From: an uncultured Cyclobacteriaceae bacterium
Lineage (GTDB): Bacteria; Bacteroidota; Bacteroidia; Cytophagales; Cyclobacteriaceae
DNA length: 51,677 bases
Direction of reading: 5' to 3'
NCBI GenBank assembly: GCA_947492745.1
Contig: CANLOE010000045.1
Span: 1-51,677, forward strand
Both the position numbers and the translations under genes were made by a program. The notes beneath the pieces were generated by a model. That model searched no databases. It worked only from the letters and a program-made list of their open reading frames with translations, and was not told the origin of the DNA. The first letter of the stretch is position 1; each line of letters opens with the position of its first letter. Positions 25,351 to 35,149 of the stretch are shown one piece after another.

Positions 25351-27447
25351 TCAGTCCTTTACAAATTTTTCGCTGTGTCCATTGCTTGTTTTTACAAGGT
25401 ACATTCCTTTTCTGAATCCGGAGATGTCATAAGAAGTTTTGGCATGGGAAAAAAGCTTGTCTTCTTTGACTATCCTACCGCCCATATCATAGAATAGGAT
25501 ATCGACAACGCTCTCGGATTTGTTCTCATAGCGTATGGCCAGGATATTCTTTACGGGATTGGACTCCAGAGCAAAGATGTTCTCCTCTTGGTCTCTCCCT
25601 TTCGCCCTCCTACTATCCTGTCGGATGAAATTCCATTTGGCATCATCCCCGAACTTGATGGGCGAACGGGTAAAATCAGGATTGAATTTTTTGCCGAAAA
25701 TCAGCTTGATACCATCGTTAACATCATCCACTAGGGCCGACTGTTTCTCATTACCTCCGGTGAATATCTCGAACTGACTTTCCTCTCCTGTACTTACGAG
25801 TGCCCAACGTGGGCTATAATTTTCGGTAGCCACTAGAAATGGCCTTTCATCCTGTACTGTATTCTCAAATATTTCAGCTTCCGTATATCCTTTATGCGCT
25901 TCGATCTTTCTACCATTATGCACGCTCCTGATGCTATAGTGGTAAGGAGGGTCAAAAGAAACCTTCCATTTTGAGGATAGGCCATCAATCTCCGAAGCTG
26001 GCTTTGCCGTCAATCCTTCATTGTTGGCACTGGGAACGAGCCGTTTGCCACTTCGAAGATTCTCGATTTCATATATACCATCGCTGATCAAGGGCTTCGG
26101 GTAATCGAACTTAATGAGGTTTTGCTGGCTTTCGGGAACATTATTGATACGGATGTTGCCACCTTCCAAAGGTACGTGCATTTGTATATCGGGCTTTTCG
26201 AGCGGGTTTACGTTTTCGATTCCCGGATTATCGAGGATAGTGACATTATAGGAGACGAATTCGGACCTAGGATCAATAGGCTCTTGGTTTCTGGATTCAT
26301 AGAAATCGAGCCCCAGTACAAAGTTGGACCCTTTTGCTTGGGTGAAATCGTTGCCGGTAATGGATACGTTGTTGGGAGCATAGGCACTGATAAAGAAATC
26401 GATAGTACCTACTATCTTATTATCGGTAATGAAAATATGATTGACGGTGGCCAGCTCCCTGTCAAACTGCATGACACGTGTGGGAAGGCCTGTGGCTTCA
26501 TCAAAGCGGCAGTCAAACAGGTTGTTTTTGACTGTGACATTGTAGGACCACTCTTCGATGTGTATCAGGTCTATAAATCCCTTCTCATCCTGAAAGGTAT
26601 TATCGGCAATTTCAATACTATGGCAGCGTGACATGGCTACTCCCGTATTGAGGAAAAAGCTGTTCTTGACGTAAGAGCTGTGGCCATTCCACACTATGGG
26701 GAATTCTGTATTTCCGGCATCAAATGAGATCCCTCTATCATCAAAGCCAAGATTAGCGATATTGGGTACGAAACGGCAATAATCAAAAGTGACCTGCGGC
26801 ATGGCCGTAAGCCTTGACCTTCTATCATTGATATAGCCGATTCTACTGTAGTTGAGGAAGGATACATGTTCGATGGCCCCTTCGACTCCGTTTCCTGCAA
26901 AAAGACCGTAAAAGCCTCCATTGATCTCGATGTTCTTCATCACAATACCTTTCCGGAAGCTACCATCATTGGCTTCAGGGGTCCGAAAGTTCTGTTTGTA
27001 GCTTTCGGTTCGCATATCGACCAATATGAAAAACCGTGGCTCGTCAGATTGGGGTTCTGCGATTTTGAGATCATAAAATTCGACATAATCCGACTCTACC
27101 CTAATTGTTTTAACGTTCATCAGGGTAGTTTGCAGCCCATTGGCACCTTGGTAAGAAGGATCATAATCTTTCGGATCCAGGCCTTTGAAAATAAGTGGCT
27201 TTCTTATTATTACTTCTCCATCTGACAAATCATAGATACTGTCGGTAAAATAGAGCACGTCACCACTTTCGGCCTTGTCAATAATTTCCTGTAGATTGTC
27301 TATCTGATCACTGGTCACTTCAATAGTCTTCGCCCATAGTGGATTACTCAGAAAGCTCAATGAACATAAGAGTACGAACAAGGATAACTTACAGCTTTTC
27401 ACATAGCTGTACTGACAAAATTGCTTTTGCTTTGTTGAATTTTTCAT
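25351..27447 (-). CDS. Secreted beta-helix/ricin-like/T9SS protein, paralogue 2
   Basis: 698 residues, closest by eye to paralogue 1, with long identical stretches such as SCHNGRK-type lectin motifs and GYTEAEIFENTVQDERPFL. Signal peptide to about residue 39 (LSNPLWA|KTIEV), beta-helix about 42-435 (GISFDAGNTEFPIVWNG, CHSIEIADNTFQDEKGF, RVMQFDRELATVNHIF), trefoil lectin-like domain about 455-600, T9SS type A domain about 625-698. Differences from paralogue 1 cluster in surface loops. The gene has its own terminator and a long AT-rich upstream region, so it is probably transcribed separately. Same uncertainty over enzymatic function as paralogue 1. Confidence 0.85.
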   Translation of the reverse strand: MKNSTKQKQFCQYSYVKSCKLSLFVLLCSLSFLSNPLWAKTIEVTSDQIDNLQEIIDKAESGDVLYFTDSIYDLSDGEVIIRKPLIFKGLDPKDYDPSYQGANGLQTTLMNVKTIRVESDYVEFYDLKIAEPQSDEPRFFILVDMRTESYKQNFRTPEANDGSFRKGIVMKNIEINGGFYGLFAGNGVEGAIEHVSFLNYSRIGYINDRRSRLTAMPQVTFDYCRFVPNIANLGFDDRGISFDAGNTEFPIVWNGHSSYVKNSFFLNTGVAMSRCHSIEIADNTFQDEKGFIDLIHIEEWSYNVTVKNNLFDCRFDEATGLPTRVMQFDRELATVNHIFITDNKIVGTIDFFISAYAPNNVSITGNDFTQAKGSNFVLGLDFYESRNQEPIDPRSEFVSYNVTILDNPGIENVNPLEKPDIQMHVPLEGGNIRINNVPESQQNLIKFDYPKPLISDGIYEIENLRSGKRLVPSANNEGLTAKPASEIDGLSSKWKVSFDPPYHYSIRSVHNGRKIEAHKGYTEAEIFENTVQDERPFLVATENYSPRWALVSTGEESQFEIFTGGNEKQSALVDDVNDGIKLIFGKKFNPDFTRSPIKFGDDAKWNFIRQDSRRAKGRDQEENIFALESNPVKNILAIRYENKSESVVDILFYDMGGRIVKEDKLFSHAKTSYDISGFRKGMYLVKTSNGHSEKFVKD

Positions 27448-28052
27448 TTTTTGATAAAGGTTTATGGTTAGGTTTTGATTAAAAGTAAGTTAGCGTTTTT
27501 CGGTTTTCAATATTTATCCGTCAACTGAATTCAAGCAAATTGTCAAAATTTTGAAAATCAGATAAATAGATATTTGTAAATTTTATTTTTTATCGACAAA
27601 TGGAAATTTGGATATGAAGTAATTTGCGAAATGGCACTTTCAAGTCGTTCTTTTAAAAGCGTTTAGTGACTGTATTAAATTCGGTTCACCGCGGAATTAT
27701 GTGGAATCAATTCGCATATCCATAAATGTAAATTCACAGCCCCCATCTGACCCTATCTGTCAAGTTATACACTAAGGAATGGGAGACGGGCAATTTGGCC
27801 AAAGGTGAAGCCTCGATTGAAAAAGTATTTCGTAGATCGGTCATTGAAGGCGAGGACAGCATCAGGTTTCACAAAAACCTGTATTGATCTGGAAGTAGAT
27901 AAAAATTCAACTATGACAAGGTAGGGATAGCCTGTATTATCCAGTTCACTAGTTGGATTTATTCCAATAGTGAACATGGAAACGGTAGTTTGCTGATCCC
28001 AAGAGAGGAGAATACACCGCATCGGCAAATGGAAGTTCGCTGATACCATAAA

Positions 28053-28219
28053 CCCAAAATGATCGATAGCCTTCCTATTGCGAGCACAAATCACTTCAAA
28101 ATCAGCGGTTTTACGCTGCGCAGGTTTTATACCTTAACCATCAATTGGGCCTCCTCACCTAAACCACTGATTTTATTGCAATTATACGCTCATCACGAAA
28201 TCCTATTGATCAATTTGGG
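28053..28219 (-). mobile_element. R3 fold-back (MITE-like) element
   Basis: 167 bp in reverse orientation between identical ATAAA duplications (28048-28052, 28220-28224). This is the one copy whose target departs from TTNAA, and both duplications change together. Confidence 0.9.
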
Positions 28220-28331
28220 ATAAAGACAACATTCCTTATCGGCAATTTTCGATCTGGTCAGTTCGCCACTTGTTTTTCCAATGGAACGCTTGACCTTGGG
28301 CAAGTGTGGGGCTGCTCTCGCATAGGTAAAA

Positions 28332-28360
28332 AAGTAAAGGCCGCGCCAATAGCGCAGCCT
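28332..28360 (-). terminator. Terminator of paralogue 3, displaced by an R3 insertion
   Basis: On the minus strand AGGCTGCGC pairs with GCGCGGCCT (one G-T/mismatch position), followed by TTACTTTTTT. It matches the terminator of paralogue 4 (AGGCTGTGC...GCGCAGCCT) in sequence. An R3 element lies between it and the paralogue 3 stop. Confidence 0.75.
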
Positions 28361-28365
28361 TTGAA

Positions 28366-28532
28366 CCCAAAATGATCGATAGCCTTCCTATTGCGAGCAC
28401 AAATCACTTCAAAATCAGCAGTTTTACGCTGCGCAGGTTTTATACCTTAATGATGCACTAAGCCTCCTCACCTAAACCGCTGATTTTAATACAATTATGC
28501 CCTCATCACGAAGTCCTATTGATCAATTTGGG
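28366..28532 (-). mobile_element. R3 fold-back element between a stop codon and its terminator
   Basis: 167 bp in reverse orientation between identical TTGAA duplications (28361-28365, 28533-28537). It lies between the stop of paralogue 3 (28567) and its terminator (28332-28360). Removing it would put the terminator about 30 bp after the stop, exactly as in paralogue 4. Confidence 0.9.
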
Positions 28533-28566
28533 TTGAAATAAAACACGTAAAGATAATTTTACTTGA

Positions 28567-30669
28567 TCATTTGATCATAAGTCTTTCCGCATGTCCGTTA
28601 CTGGTCTTAACGAGGTATATCCCTTTGTTCAAATCCGAGATATCGAAAGAAGTATTCGCATGTGAAAAAAGTTTGTCTTCCTTGATGACACGTCCGTGGA
28701 TATCATAGAACATCACGTCAACAACAGCATCGCTTTCGCTTTCATAGCGTATGCTGAGTATATCGCTTACAGGATTGGAACCTAGCACAAAGACATCTTC
28801 TTTCGCCTCTGCATCCAATGCTGTTCTGCGGTTGCTGACCTTGACAAACTTCCACTTAGCATTATCCGAGAATTTTACAGGAGATCGAGTACCGTCTGCG
28901 TTTCCTTTTTTACCAAAAGCCAATTTTATACTGTTGTTCGAGGAGCTGATCAATGCTGCTTGTTTTTCGTTACCACCCACGAATATTTCGAATAGGGAAG
29001 CTTTTCCGGCTCCGACCAAGCTCCAACGGGGAGTATAATTATTGGATTTGAACAGGAACGGTCTCTCCTCTTGGGGCAGTTTTTGAAATATTTCCGCTTC
29101 GGTATAGCCTTTATGTGCTTCCATGAACCTTCCGTTCTTCACATTTTTGATGTGATAGTAATAGGGCGCATTGAATTTGACTTCCCATTTTGAAGCAGCA
29201 TCATTGGCATTGGATGAGGTTGTTATCATACCTGAATTGACATTGTTCGTGGCCAGTTTCCTTCCGCTGGCCGAATTGACAATCTGGTATATTCCGTCTT
29301 GGATCAAAGGCTGGGGATAGTAGCCCTTTTTCATGGACTGCTTTGATCTGGAAACACCCTTTACATTGATATTCCCTCCATTTTTGGGCACTCGCATACG
29401 TACTGAGGGTAGGTTTGCAGGGCTTACTGCTTCCAGTCCGGGATTATTGGAAATATTGACATTAAAAGAAACAAATTCGGACTTTTCTTCGATAGGCTCT
29501 ACGGCTCTGAACTCATAGAAATCGAAGCCAATGGTCACGTTGGTACCGTTCGCCTTAGTGAAATCGTTATCGTTGATGAAAACATTGTTAGGGCAATAAG
29601 CACTAATGAAGAAGTTAATGTCACCTTTAATGGTGTTGTTATTGATGTAAATATAACCAACGGTCTGAAGTTCTCTATCGAACTGCATGACTCTACTTCT
29701 ATACTTAAGGTCAGCTGGCTTACAATCAAAGGTATTACCGTTGACCACAATGTTATGTGACCACTCTTCTATATGGACCAAGTCAACGTAACCCGTACCA
29801 TCTTTGAAAAGATTATTTGTTATATTCAGTGAATGACATCTGGAAATGGCGATTCCCGTATTGATGAACAGGGTATTTTTCACGGCAGACTTATTACCGC
29901 CCCATACTATAGGATATTCCGTATTACCCGCATCAAACGAAATCCCTCTATTATCAAACCCTGCTGAGGCACTTTCGGGTGCCAAGGGCTTGAACCGACA
30001 GAAGTCAAAGACTACCGTAGGCATTATTGCATTTCTGGCTCTTCTGTCATTGATATAACCGATTCTTCTATAGTCGATAAAAGACACATGCTCAAAAGTC
30101 GCTCCGATACCATTGCCTGCGAAACAGCCATAATAGCCCCCTTTAAGCACTACATTACTCAGATTGATTCCCTTAAAGGTCTTGCCATCCTGAACACCGG
30201 GATTACGGAAATTATCCTTATAATCTTGTGTTCTGCCATCGAGCAGTACGGAAAAATCTTCTTTCTGAGGTTTCCACTGTATGATTTTCAGATTTTTGAA
30301 CTGGACATCATCCGTCTGTAGAATAAATGTAAAAGCGTTGGCTAGGGTCGTCTGAACACCACTCGCACCTTTATGATAAGCATTGAAGCCCACGGCATTC
30401 TTACCTACAAAGGTCAAAGGTTTGGTAACATAAATAACCGCTTTTCTCAGATTGTAGTACTTATCCGTAAATTGGATAACATCGCCCTTACTTGCTTTGT
30501 TGATTATCGCCTGAAGTTCTCCAGCTTTATCACTGGATACTTTGATGGTCTTGGCCTGTAATTTCCCAGCGAATAAGCTGAAAACGCAAAATAATACTGC
30601 TAAGGAAAACCGCGCGCGCAGAGGGTAACCTACGGCAAATTCCGAATGGTATTTTTTGGAAAATATCAT
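28567..30669 (-). CDS. Secreted beta-helix/ricin-like/T9SS protein, paralogue 3
   Basis: 700 residues, closest by eye to paralogue 4. Signal peptide to about 39 (LFAGKLQA|KTIKV). Beta-helix (about 42-430) with the cluster motifs GISFDAGNTEYPIVWGG, CHSLNITNNLFKDGTGY, LVHIEEWSHNIVVNGNTFD, RVMQFDRELQTVGYIYINNN and FFISAYCPNNVFINDNDFT. A trefoil lectin-like domain (about 455-605) includes GIYQIVNSASGRKLATN and GRFMEAHKGYTEAEIFQ. A T9SS type A tail ends GIYLVKTSNGHAERLMIK. Upstream on the minus strand a TTG followed about 19 bases later by TATTTTTC fits the Bacteroidota promoter pattern loosely. Its 3' end is separated from its terminator by a mobile element. Confidence 0.85.
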   Translation of the reverse strand: MIFSKKYHSEFAVGYPLRARFSLAVLFCVFSLFAGKLQAKTIKVSSDKAGELQAIINKASKGDVIQFTDKYYNLRKAVIYVTKPLTFVGKNAVGFNAYHKGASGVQTTLANAFTFILQTDDVQFKNLKIIQWKPQKEDFSVLLDGRTQDYKDNFRNPGVQDGKTFKGINLSNVVLKGGYYGCFAGNGIGATFEHVSFIDYRRIGYINDRRARNAIMPTVVFDFCRFKPLAPESASAGFDNRGISFDAGNTEYPIVWGGNKSAVKNTLFINTGIAISRCHSLNITNNLFKDGTGYVDLVHIEEWSHNIVVNGNTFDCKPADLKYRSRVMQFDRELQTVGYIYINNNTIKGDINFFISAYCPNNVFINDNDFTKANGTNVTIGFDFYEFRAVEPIEEKSEFVSFNVNISNNPGLEAVSPANLPSVRMRVPKNGGNINVKGVSRSKQSMKKGYYPQPLIQDGIYQIVNSASGRKLATNNVNSGMITTSSNANDAASKWEVKFNAPYYYHIKNVKNGRFMEAHKGYTEAEIFQKLPQEERPFLFKSNNYTPRWSLVGAGKASLFEIFVGGNEKQAALISSSNNSIKLAFGKKGNADGTRSPVKFSDNAKWKFVKVSNRRTALDAEAKEDVFVLGSNPVSDILSIRYESESDAVVDVMFYDIHGRVIKEDKLFSHANTSFDISDLNKGIYLVKTSNGHAERLMIK

Positions 30670-31030
30670 TGTATGTTTGTTTAAGGGGTAAAAATTAATT
30701 GAAAAATAAGATTCTGATTCAGATACTCAATAGAGATAAAAATCAAGCCCGTTTTTGTAACCATACCGACCTCTTCTTTTTTGAAAAAAAATCTTATCAT
30801 CACACTGATTATCAAATACAAATAGCTAATAAAAATTCAAAAATCAAAATCCAATCGCTCAATTATTGTATCATTTCCCAAAAACAATCAACATCATAAA
30901 ACCTGTTACCGAACCTTCATCTCACTTTAAATTCTACAATAAAAAATACTAAAACAGTTAAAAATACAAATGGAATTTTCAAGATATATACTTACGTAAG
31001 TGAAATAGAAAATTAATTTAATCGATAGGT

Positions 31031-31445
31031 TACGGATATCAACTTTAGGGCTACGTATTCAGACTTTGACCGACCAAAGATATCCGAACTGCACCTCATC
31101 TGTAAAGAGCGCTTTGGCATCCGTATTCATCCCTATAGCAAATTTTTTTCGATGTTCCATAAGGGCTATTTTGGCAAACTTGATCGTGTCCAGCTGAACG
31201 GGTACTGCATGACCCTATACGACGACCAGGGAGCTATATGTTCTAACGACAGTTCGGCATCCGATACTAAAGAGGATGGTGAAACTACCGCACAAGCTCG
31301 AATTTCCCTACAAGAAGACCTCGAAGCCCTACCGTTAAGCGCAGGAAGACTTCCTGAAAACCACGGAATCTTTTTCAAAAAGCCAGATTCGGTCATTTGT
31401 CATGTTAGGCAAGTACGCCTACTTACTTCACTGCCGGATACATAA
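31031..31445 (+). pseudogene. Decayed coding sequence of unknown family
   Basis: A frame of about 138 codons is open from a stop just upstream of 31031 to the stop at 31443-31445, but its first ATG is at 31152. The translation before that ATG (DFDRPKISELHLICKERFGI) reads like real protein, as does SLQEDLEALPLSAGRLPENH further on. Just downstream another short frame (TKVPLNALDLTDVITDNTKY) also looks protein-like and is out of register. I read this as a broken gene; the family is not recognised. A single real small gene with an unusual start cannot be excluded. Confidence 0.3.
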
Positions 31446-32058
31446 GAGTCAAGAACATTAACTGCCCATCGCTAGCAGCAGGGGAAGTATCAACACCAAG
31501 GTCCCTCTCAACGCCCTTGACCTCACCGATGTAATTACCGACAATACCAAGTACTATAACTTTCAAACTGAAAAGTCGGTATGGAGTACCCATATCACCT
31601 AGGTTTTCTAAGCTCCTATTCATCTGACTCTGAACTAATGAAGAGGTATGGGAATTTTCAAAGAGAAAGAGAATAACCCCTGTGCTTTATGGAAGAAAAG
31701 TTATGGCTACAAACCCCCTATTTCCTCAGTCCGGTGCTGTCATGAAAGGTCAATCGCACTGAAAACGGACAAATAAGAAAAGAGGTATCGCATCAGCTAT
31801 GATACAAAGCCAATAGGATGTTATCGATTATGAATCAATAGACAAAGATAGCAGCGCCATCTACGGAAATTTTTATTGAAATTATGCATCAAAAGGAGCT
31901 GAAGTCTTCAGAGCGATGCATAAGAAATGGGTATAACAGAGAAAATACTTCGTTTACGATTAAATGTCATTCACCCGAATTCTAGGTGACCGCTGTAAAT
32001 CAGTAAATGTGCATGAAAAAATTCAAAACAGTCTTTAAGTCCTCATCACAAAGTCCCA

Positions 32059-32220
32059 ATACAAATTTAGGTTTTAAATTTCATATAAGATTTCGTGAAT
32101 CATTTTGTTCTAATCAAGGCAAAAATCGCATTTTTAGTAGCGATATCGCAGAAGTTCACAACACCGAGTATGACAAAATGAACAATAATATATGCGAAAC
32201 TTGAGAGCTATATTTGTGTA
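32059..32220 (+). repeat. R1 fold-back element, strongly diverged
   Basis: ATACAAATTTAGGTTTTAAA to GAGAGCTATATTTGTGTA, 162 bp, aligns along its length with R1 but with many substitutions and a degraded apex. It probably marks an old insertion next to a young one. Confidence 0.7.
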
Positions 32221-32237
32221 ATACAAATTTAGGTTTT

Positions 32238-32398
32238 ATACAAATTTGGGTTTTAAATGTCGTATAAGATTCCGCGGGTCATTTTGTTTCAATCAAGGCG
32301 AGAACCGCAGGGATAGCAGCGCTATCCCGAGGATTGTCAACGCAGAGTGAAGCAAAATGAACAAGAAGATATGCGATATTTGAAAGCTAAGTTTGTAT
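32238..32398 (+). mobile_element. R1 fold-back element (161 bp)
   Basis: An intact copy from ATACAAATTTGGG to AGTTTGTAT with apex GGATAGCAGCGCTATCC. It sits immediately after a 17-base duplicate of the R1 left end (32221-32237), as if it inserted at the end of another R1. Confidence 0.88.
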
Positions 32399-32423
32399 AA
32401 CGCGTAATGAGGGAAAAACAGAC

Positions 32424-32460
32424 AAAAAAAACAGAGGCTGCGCAATTTGCACAGCCTCTG
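32424..32460 (-). terminator. Rho-independent terminator of beta-helix paralogue 4
   Basis: On the minus strand CAGAGGCTGTGC pairs with GCGCAGCCTCTG around AAATT, followed by eight T residues. It lies 28 bp after the stop at 32489. Confidence 0.92.
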
Positions 32461-32488
32461 AATCATACTTAATGAACAAAATTATGCT

Positions 32489-34585
32489 TTATTTGACCAT
32501 AAGTCTTTCTGCATGTCCATTGCTGGTCTTCACCAAGTATACTCCTTTATTGAAACCTGAAATGTCAAAGGAAGTATTGGCATGAGAGAAAAGTTTGTCT
32601 TCTTTAACGATACGTCCATGGATATCATAGAACATTACATTAACGATAGCCTCGCTCTCACTTTCATAGCGTATGTTCACTATATCGCTTGCGGGATTGG
32701 ATCCCAGAACAAAAACATCTTCTTTTGCTTCACTATCCAATACTATTCTTCGATTAGCCAATTTAACAAATTTCCACTTGGCATTGTCGGAGAGCTTAAC
32801 GGGAATTCGGCCACCGCTGGCGCTTTTTTCTTTACCAAAAGCCAATTTAACACGATTGTTTGCAGCACTGCTCAATGCTGACTGTTTTTCGTTACCTGCG
32901 GCGAATATCTCGAACTTGGAAGTACCTACTCCCACCAGACTCCAACGGGGTGTGTAACTATTGGATTTGAACAGAAATGGTTTTTCTCCTCCAGGTAGAT
33001 TTTGGAATATTTCCGCCTCAGTATACCCTTTGTGGGCTTCTATATAATTTCCGCTCTTCACATTTTTCATGTTATAGTAATAAGGAGGATCAAATTTGAT
33101 TTCCCACTTGGAAGAAGCATCATTTACACTGGCAGGCTTCATCAATATACCTGTACCCGCTTGGTTTGCAGCAAGTTTTTTGCCACTGCCCGAATTGATG
33201 ATATGGTACACTCCATCTTTGATCAGCGGCTGAGGGAAGTCACCTTTTTTCAAGGACTGCTTTGCTCTGGAAACCCCTTTGATCTTGATTTTCCCTCCCG
33301 TTCTGGGTATACGCATACGTACTGCGGGATGGTTAGGACTAACTTCTTCCAGTCCTTTGTTGTCAGAAATATCGATGTTGAAAGAAACAAATTCGGACTT
33401 TTCTTCGATGGGTTCCTTGGCTCTACTCTCATAGTAGTCGAAGCCGATGGCTACGTTGACAGCTTTCGCCTTAGTGAAATCGTTATCGTTGATGAAAACA
33501 TTGTTGGGGCAATAAGCACTAATAAAGAAATTAATATTGCCTTTGATGATGTTGTTGTTGATATAGATGTAACCTACGGTCTGAAGTTCTCTATCAAACT
33601 GCATCACCCTACTTCTTTTATTAGGGTTTTCCACTTTGCCATCAAAGGTATTGCCGTTGACCACGATATTATGCGACCATTCTTCGATGTGGACCAAATC
33701 GACAAAACCCGTAGCATCCTCAAAAACATTACTTGATAATTCCAAGGAATGGCATCTGGAAATGGCGACTCCAGTATTCTCGAACAGTGAGTGACTCACA
33801 GAAGATTTCTGTCCGCCCCAGACAACAGGGTATTCAGTATTACCTGCATCGAATGAAATACCTCTACTATCGAAAGCCGCCTTGGAATCACCTAATGCTG
33901 AAGGCTTGAATCGGCAATAATCGAAAACTACCTTGGGCATGGCTGCATTTCTGGCCCTACGGTCATTGATATAACCAATCCTCCTAAAATCAAGGAAAGA
34001 TACATGATTAAAAGAAGCTCCGATACCATTACCGGCAAAGCAACCATAATAACCACCTTTGAGTACTACATTACTCAGATTGATTCCCTTTAATGTCTCA
34101 CCATCCTGTCCAGCTGGGTTACGGAAGTTATCTTTGTAGTTTTGTGTTCTTCCATCGAGAAGTACGGAAGAATCTTCTTCCTTAGGTTTCAACTGCTCGA
34201 TTTTCAGATTCTTGAACGCTACATTGTTGCTCTGTAGAATAAACGTAAATGCATTGGACAGGGTAGTCTGTACACCACTGGCACCTTGGTGATAGGCATT
34301 GAAATCTACCGGATCCTTACCTACAAAGGTAAGAGGCTTATTAATGTAGATGACTGCTCTTTTCAGGTTGTAAAACTTATCCGTAAACTTGATAATGTCA
34401 CCCTTGCTTGCATCGTTTATTATCTTTTGAAGTTTCCCGATTTTTCCACTGGGAACTTCGATGGTCTTGGCTTGGAGTGCACCTACGCATAGGTTGAACG
34501 CGCAGAATAACATTAGAAGAGAAACCCTCTTGCGCAGAGGATTATACCCTGCGAATGCTGGATGATAATTTTTGAAAAATTTCAT
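32489..34585 (-). CDS. Secreted beta-helix/ricin-like/T9SS protein, paralogue 4
   Basis: 698 residues, closest by eye to paralogue 3; the two share N-terminal AGxxPLRxRxSL signal-region wording and near-identical 3' ends and terminators. Signal peptide to about 39 (VGALQA|KTIEV). Beta-helix (about 42-430) with GISFDAGNTEYPVVWGG, CHSLELSSNVFEDATGF, LVHIEEWSHN and RVMQFDRELQTVGYIYINNN. A trefoil lectin-like domain (about 450-600) includes DGVYHIINSGSGKKLAAN and GNYIEAHKGYTEAEIFQ. A T9SS type A tail ends GVYLVKTSNGHAERLMVK. The upstream 1 kb is AT-rich and holds a 10-bp inverted repeat at 35121-35149. Confidence 0.85.
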   Translation of the reverse strand: MKFFKNYHPAFAGYNPLRKRVSLLMLFCAFNLCVGALQAKTIEVPSGKIGKLQKIINDASKGDIIKFTDKFYNLKRAVIYINKPLTFVGKDPVDFNAYHQGASGVQTTLSNAFTFILQSNNVAFKNLKIEQLKPKEEDSSVLLDGRTQNYKDNFRNPAGQDGETLKGINLSNVVLKGGYYGCFAGNGIGASFNHVSFLDFRRIGYINDRRARNAAMPKVVFDYCRFKPSALGDSKAAFDSRGISFDAGNTEYPVVWGGQKSSVSHSLFENTGVAISRCHSLELSSNVFEDATGFVDLVHIEEWSHNIVVNGNTFDGKVENPNKRSRVMQFDRELQTVGYIYINNNIIKGNINFFISAYCPNNVFINDNDFTKAKAVNVAIGFDYYESRAKEPIEEKSEFVSFNIDISDNKGLEEVSPNHPAVRMRIPRTGGKIKIKGVSRAKQSLKKGDFPQPLIKDGVYHIINSGSGKKLAANQAGTGILMKPASVNDASSKWEIKFDPPYYYNMKNVKSGNYIEAHKGYTEAEIFQNLPGGEKPFLFKSNSYTPRWSLVGVGTSKFEIFAAGNEKQSALSSAANNRVKLAFGKEKSASGGRIPVKLSDNAKWKFVKLANRRIVLDSEAKEDVFVLGSNPASDIVNIRYESESEAIVNVMFYDIHGRIVKEDKLFSHANTSFDISGFNKGVYLVKTSNGHAERLMVK

Positions 34586-35120
34586 TGGTTGTTTATTTAA
34601 GGAGTATTATTTGTTTAAAAAAATTCTTGAATACAAAAATTGCTTGAAATCTTATTTTGAAAAAAAATTAATATTTAAAAAAATATAACTACAATCCAAA
34701 ACCGAATCCTATTTGCAGGATACATTTCAAAAATCTACCTTATCGAATATTGAACATATAAACTTCGGAGAATCTCAGTCAATATAACCGATAGAACCTA
34801 AACCTTTCAGTTGCCATAAACCCTTAAAATAGCAGCATCTTTACATACCCTGCCGATTATCCTTAAGAATCCTTCAGCTTTTCATTATACATCTTCATGG
34901 CTGTGGTTCATACTACAGTTAAAATAGATTGAAATATGCGGCAGCCCTACTAAAAAAACACGCTTTCACGCTAGGCAATGCCTATCAAATGTCCATCGGG
35001 ATTTCAAAATTCACATAAATAAATTGCTTAAGTAATATTATTCTAAAATAAAATAATTATCATTCAAAACTTAATTTCATTAAAAAATCAATATTCAAGA
35101 AGAATAAAATCGAAACCGAG

Positions 35121-35149
35121 AAATGTAACCCTGAATATAGGTTACATTT
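35121..35149. promoter_or_regulatory. Perfect 10-bp inverted repeat, possible operator
   Basis: AAATGTAACC, a 9-base spacer, then GGTTACATTT. No T-tract of the right kind follows in either direction, so an operator is as likely as a hairpin. A degraded relative (ATCCT-N6-AGGAT, then ACATTTC) occurs at about 34706, nearer the start of paralogue 4. Confidence 0.35.

Larger units (their letters stand above)
27448..28566. other. Intergenic region between paralogues 2 and 3
   Basis: No convincing gene. Positions 27448-28047 hold the promoter region of paralogue 2; on the minus strand a TTG-N20-TACTTTT pair about 30-60 bp before the start weakly fits a Bacteroidota promoter. Two R3 elements (28053-28219, 28366-28532) flank the displaced terminator of paralogue 3. 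Confidence 0.5.
30670..32488. other. Long intergenic region with a decayed gene and R1 copies
   Basis: 1.8 kb without an intact gene. It holds the upstream region of paralogue 3, an open but startless frame (31031-31445), further short frames without a coherent gene to about 32000, a diverged R1 (32059-32220), a good R1 (32238-32398) and the terminator of paralogue 4. Confidence 0.55.

Noticed and set aside
27765-28094. A 109-codon minus-strand frame ending in GRFTFGQ-like wording
   Set aside because: Its start and first residues come from the R3 element at 28053-28219; the rest shows no family likeness.
22446-34585. A polysaccharide utilisation locus
   Set aside because: No SusC/SusD pair, sensor-regulator, sulfatase or glycoside hydrolase of a known family is present in or beside the cluster.
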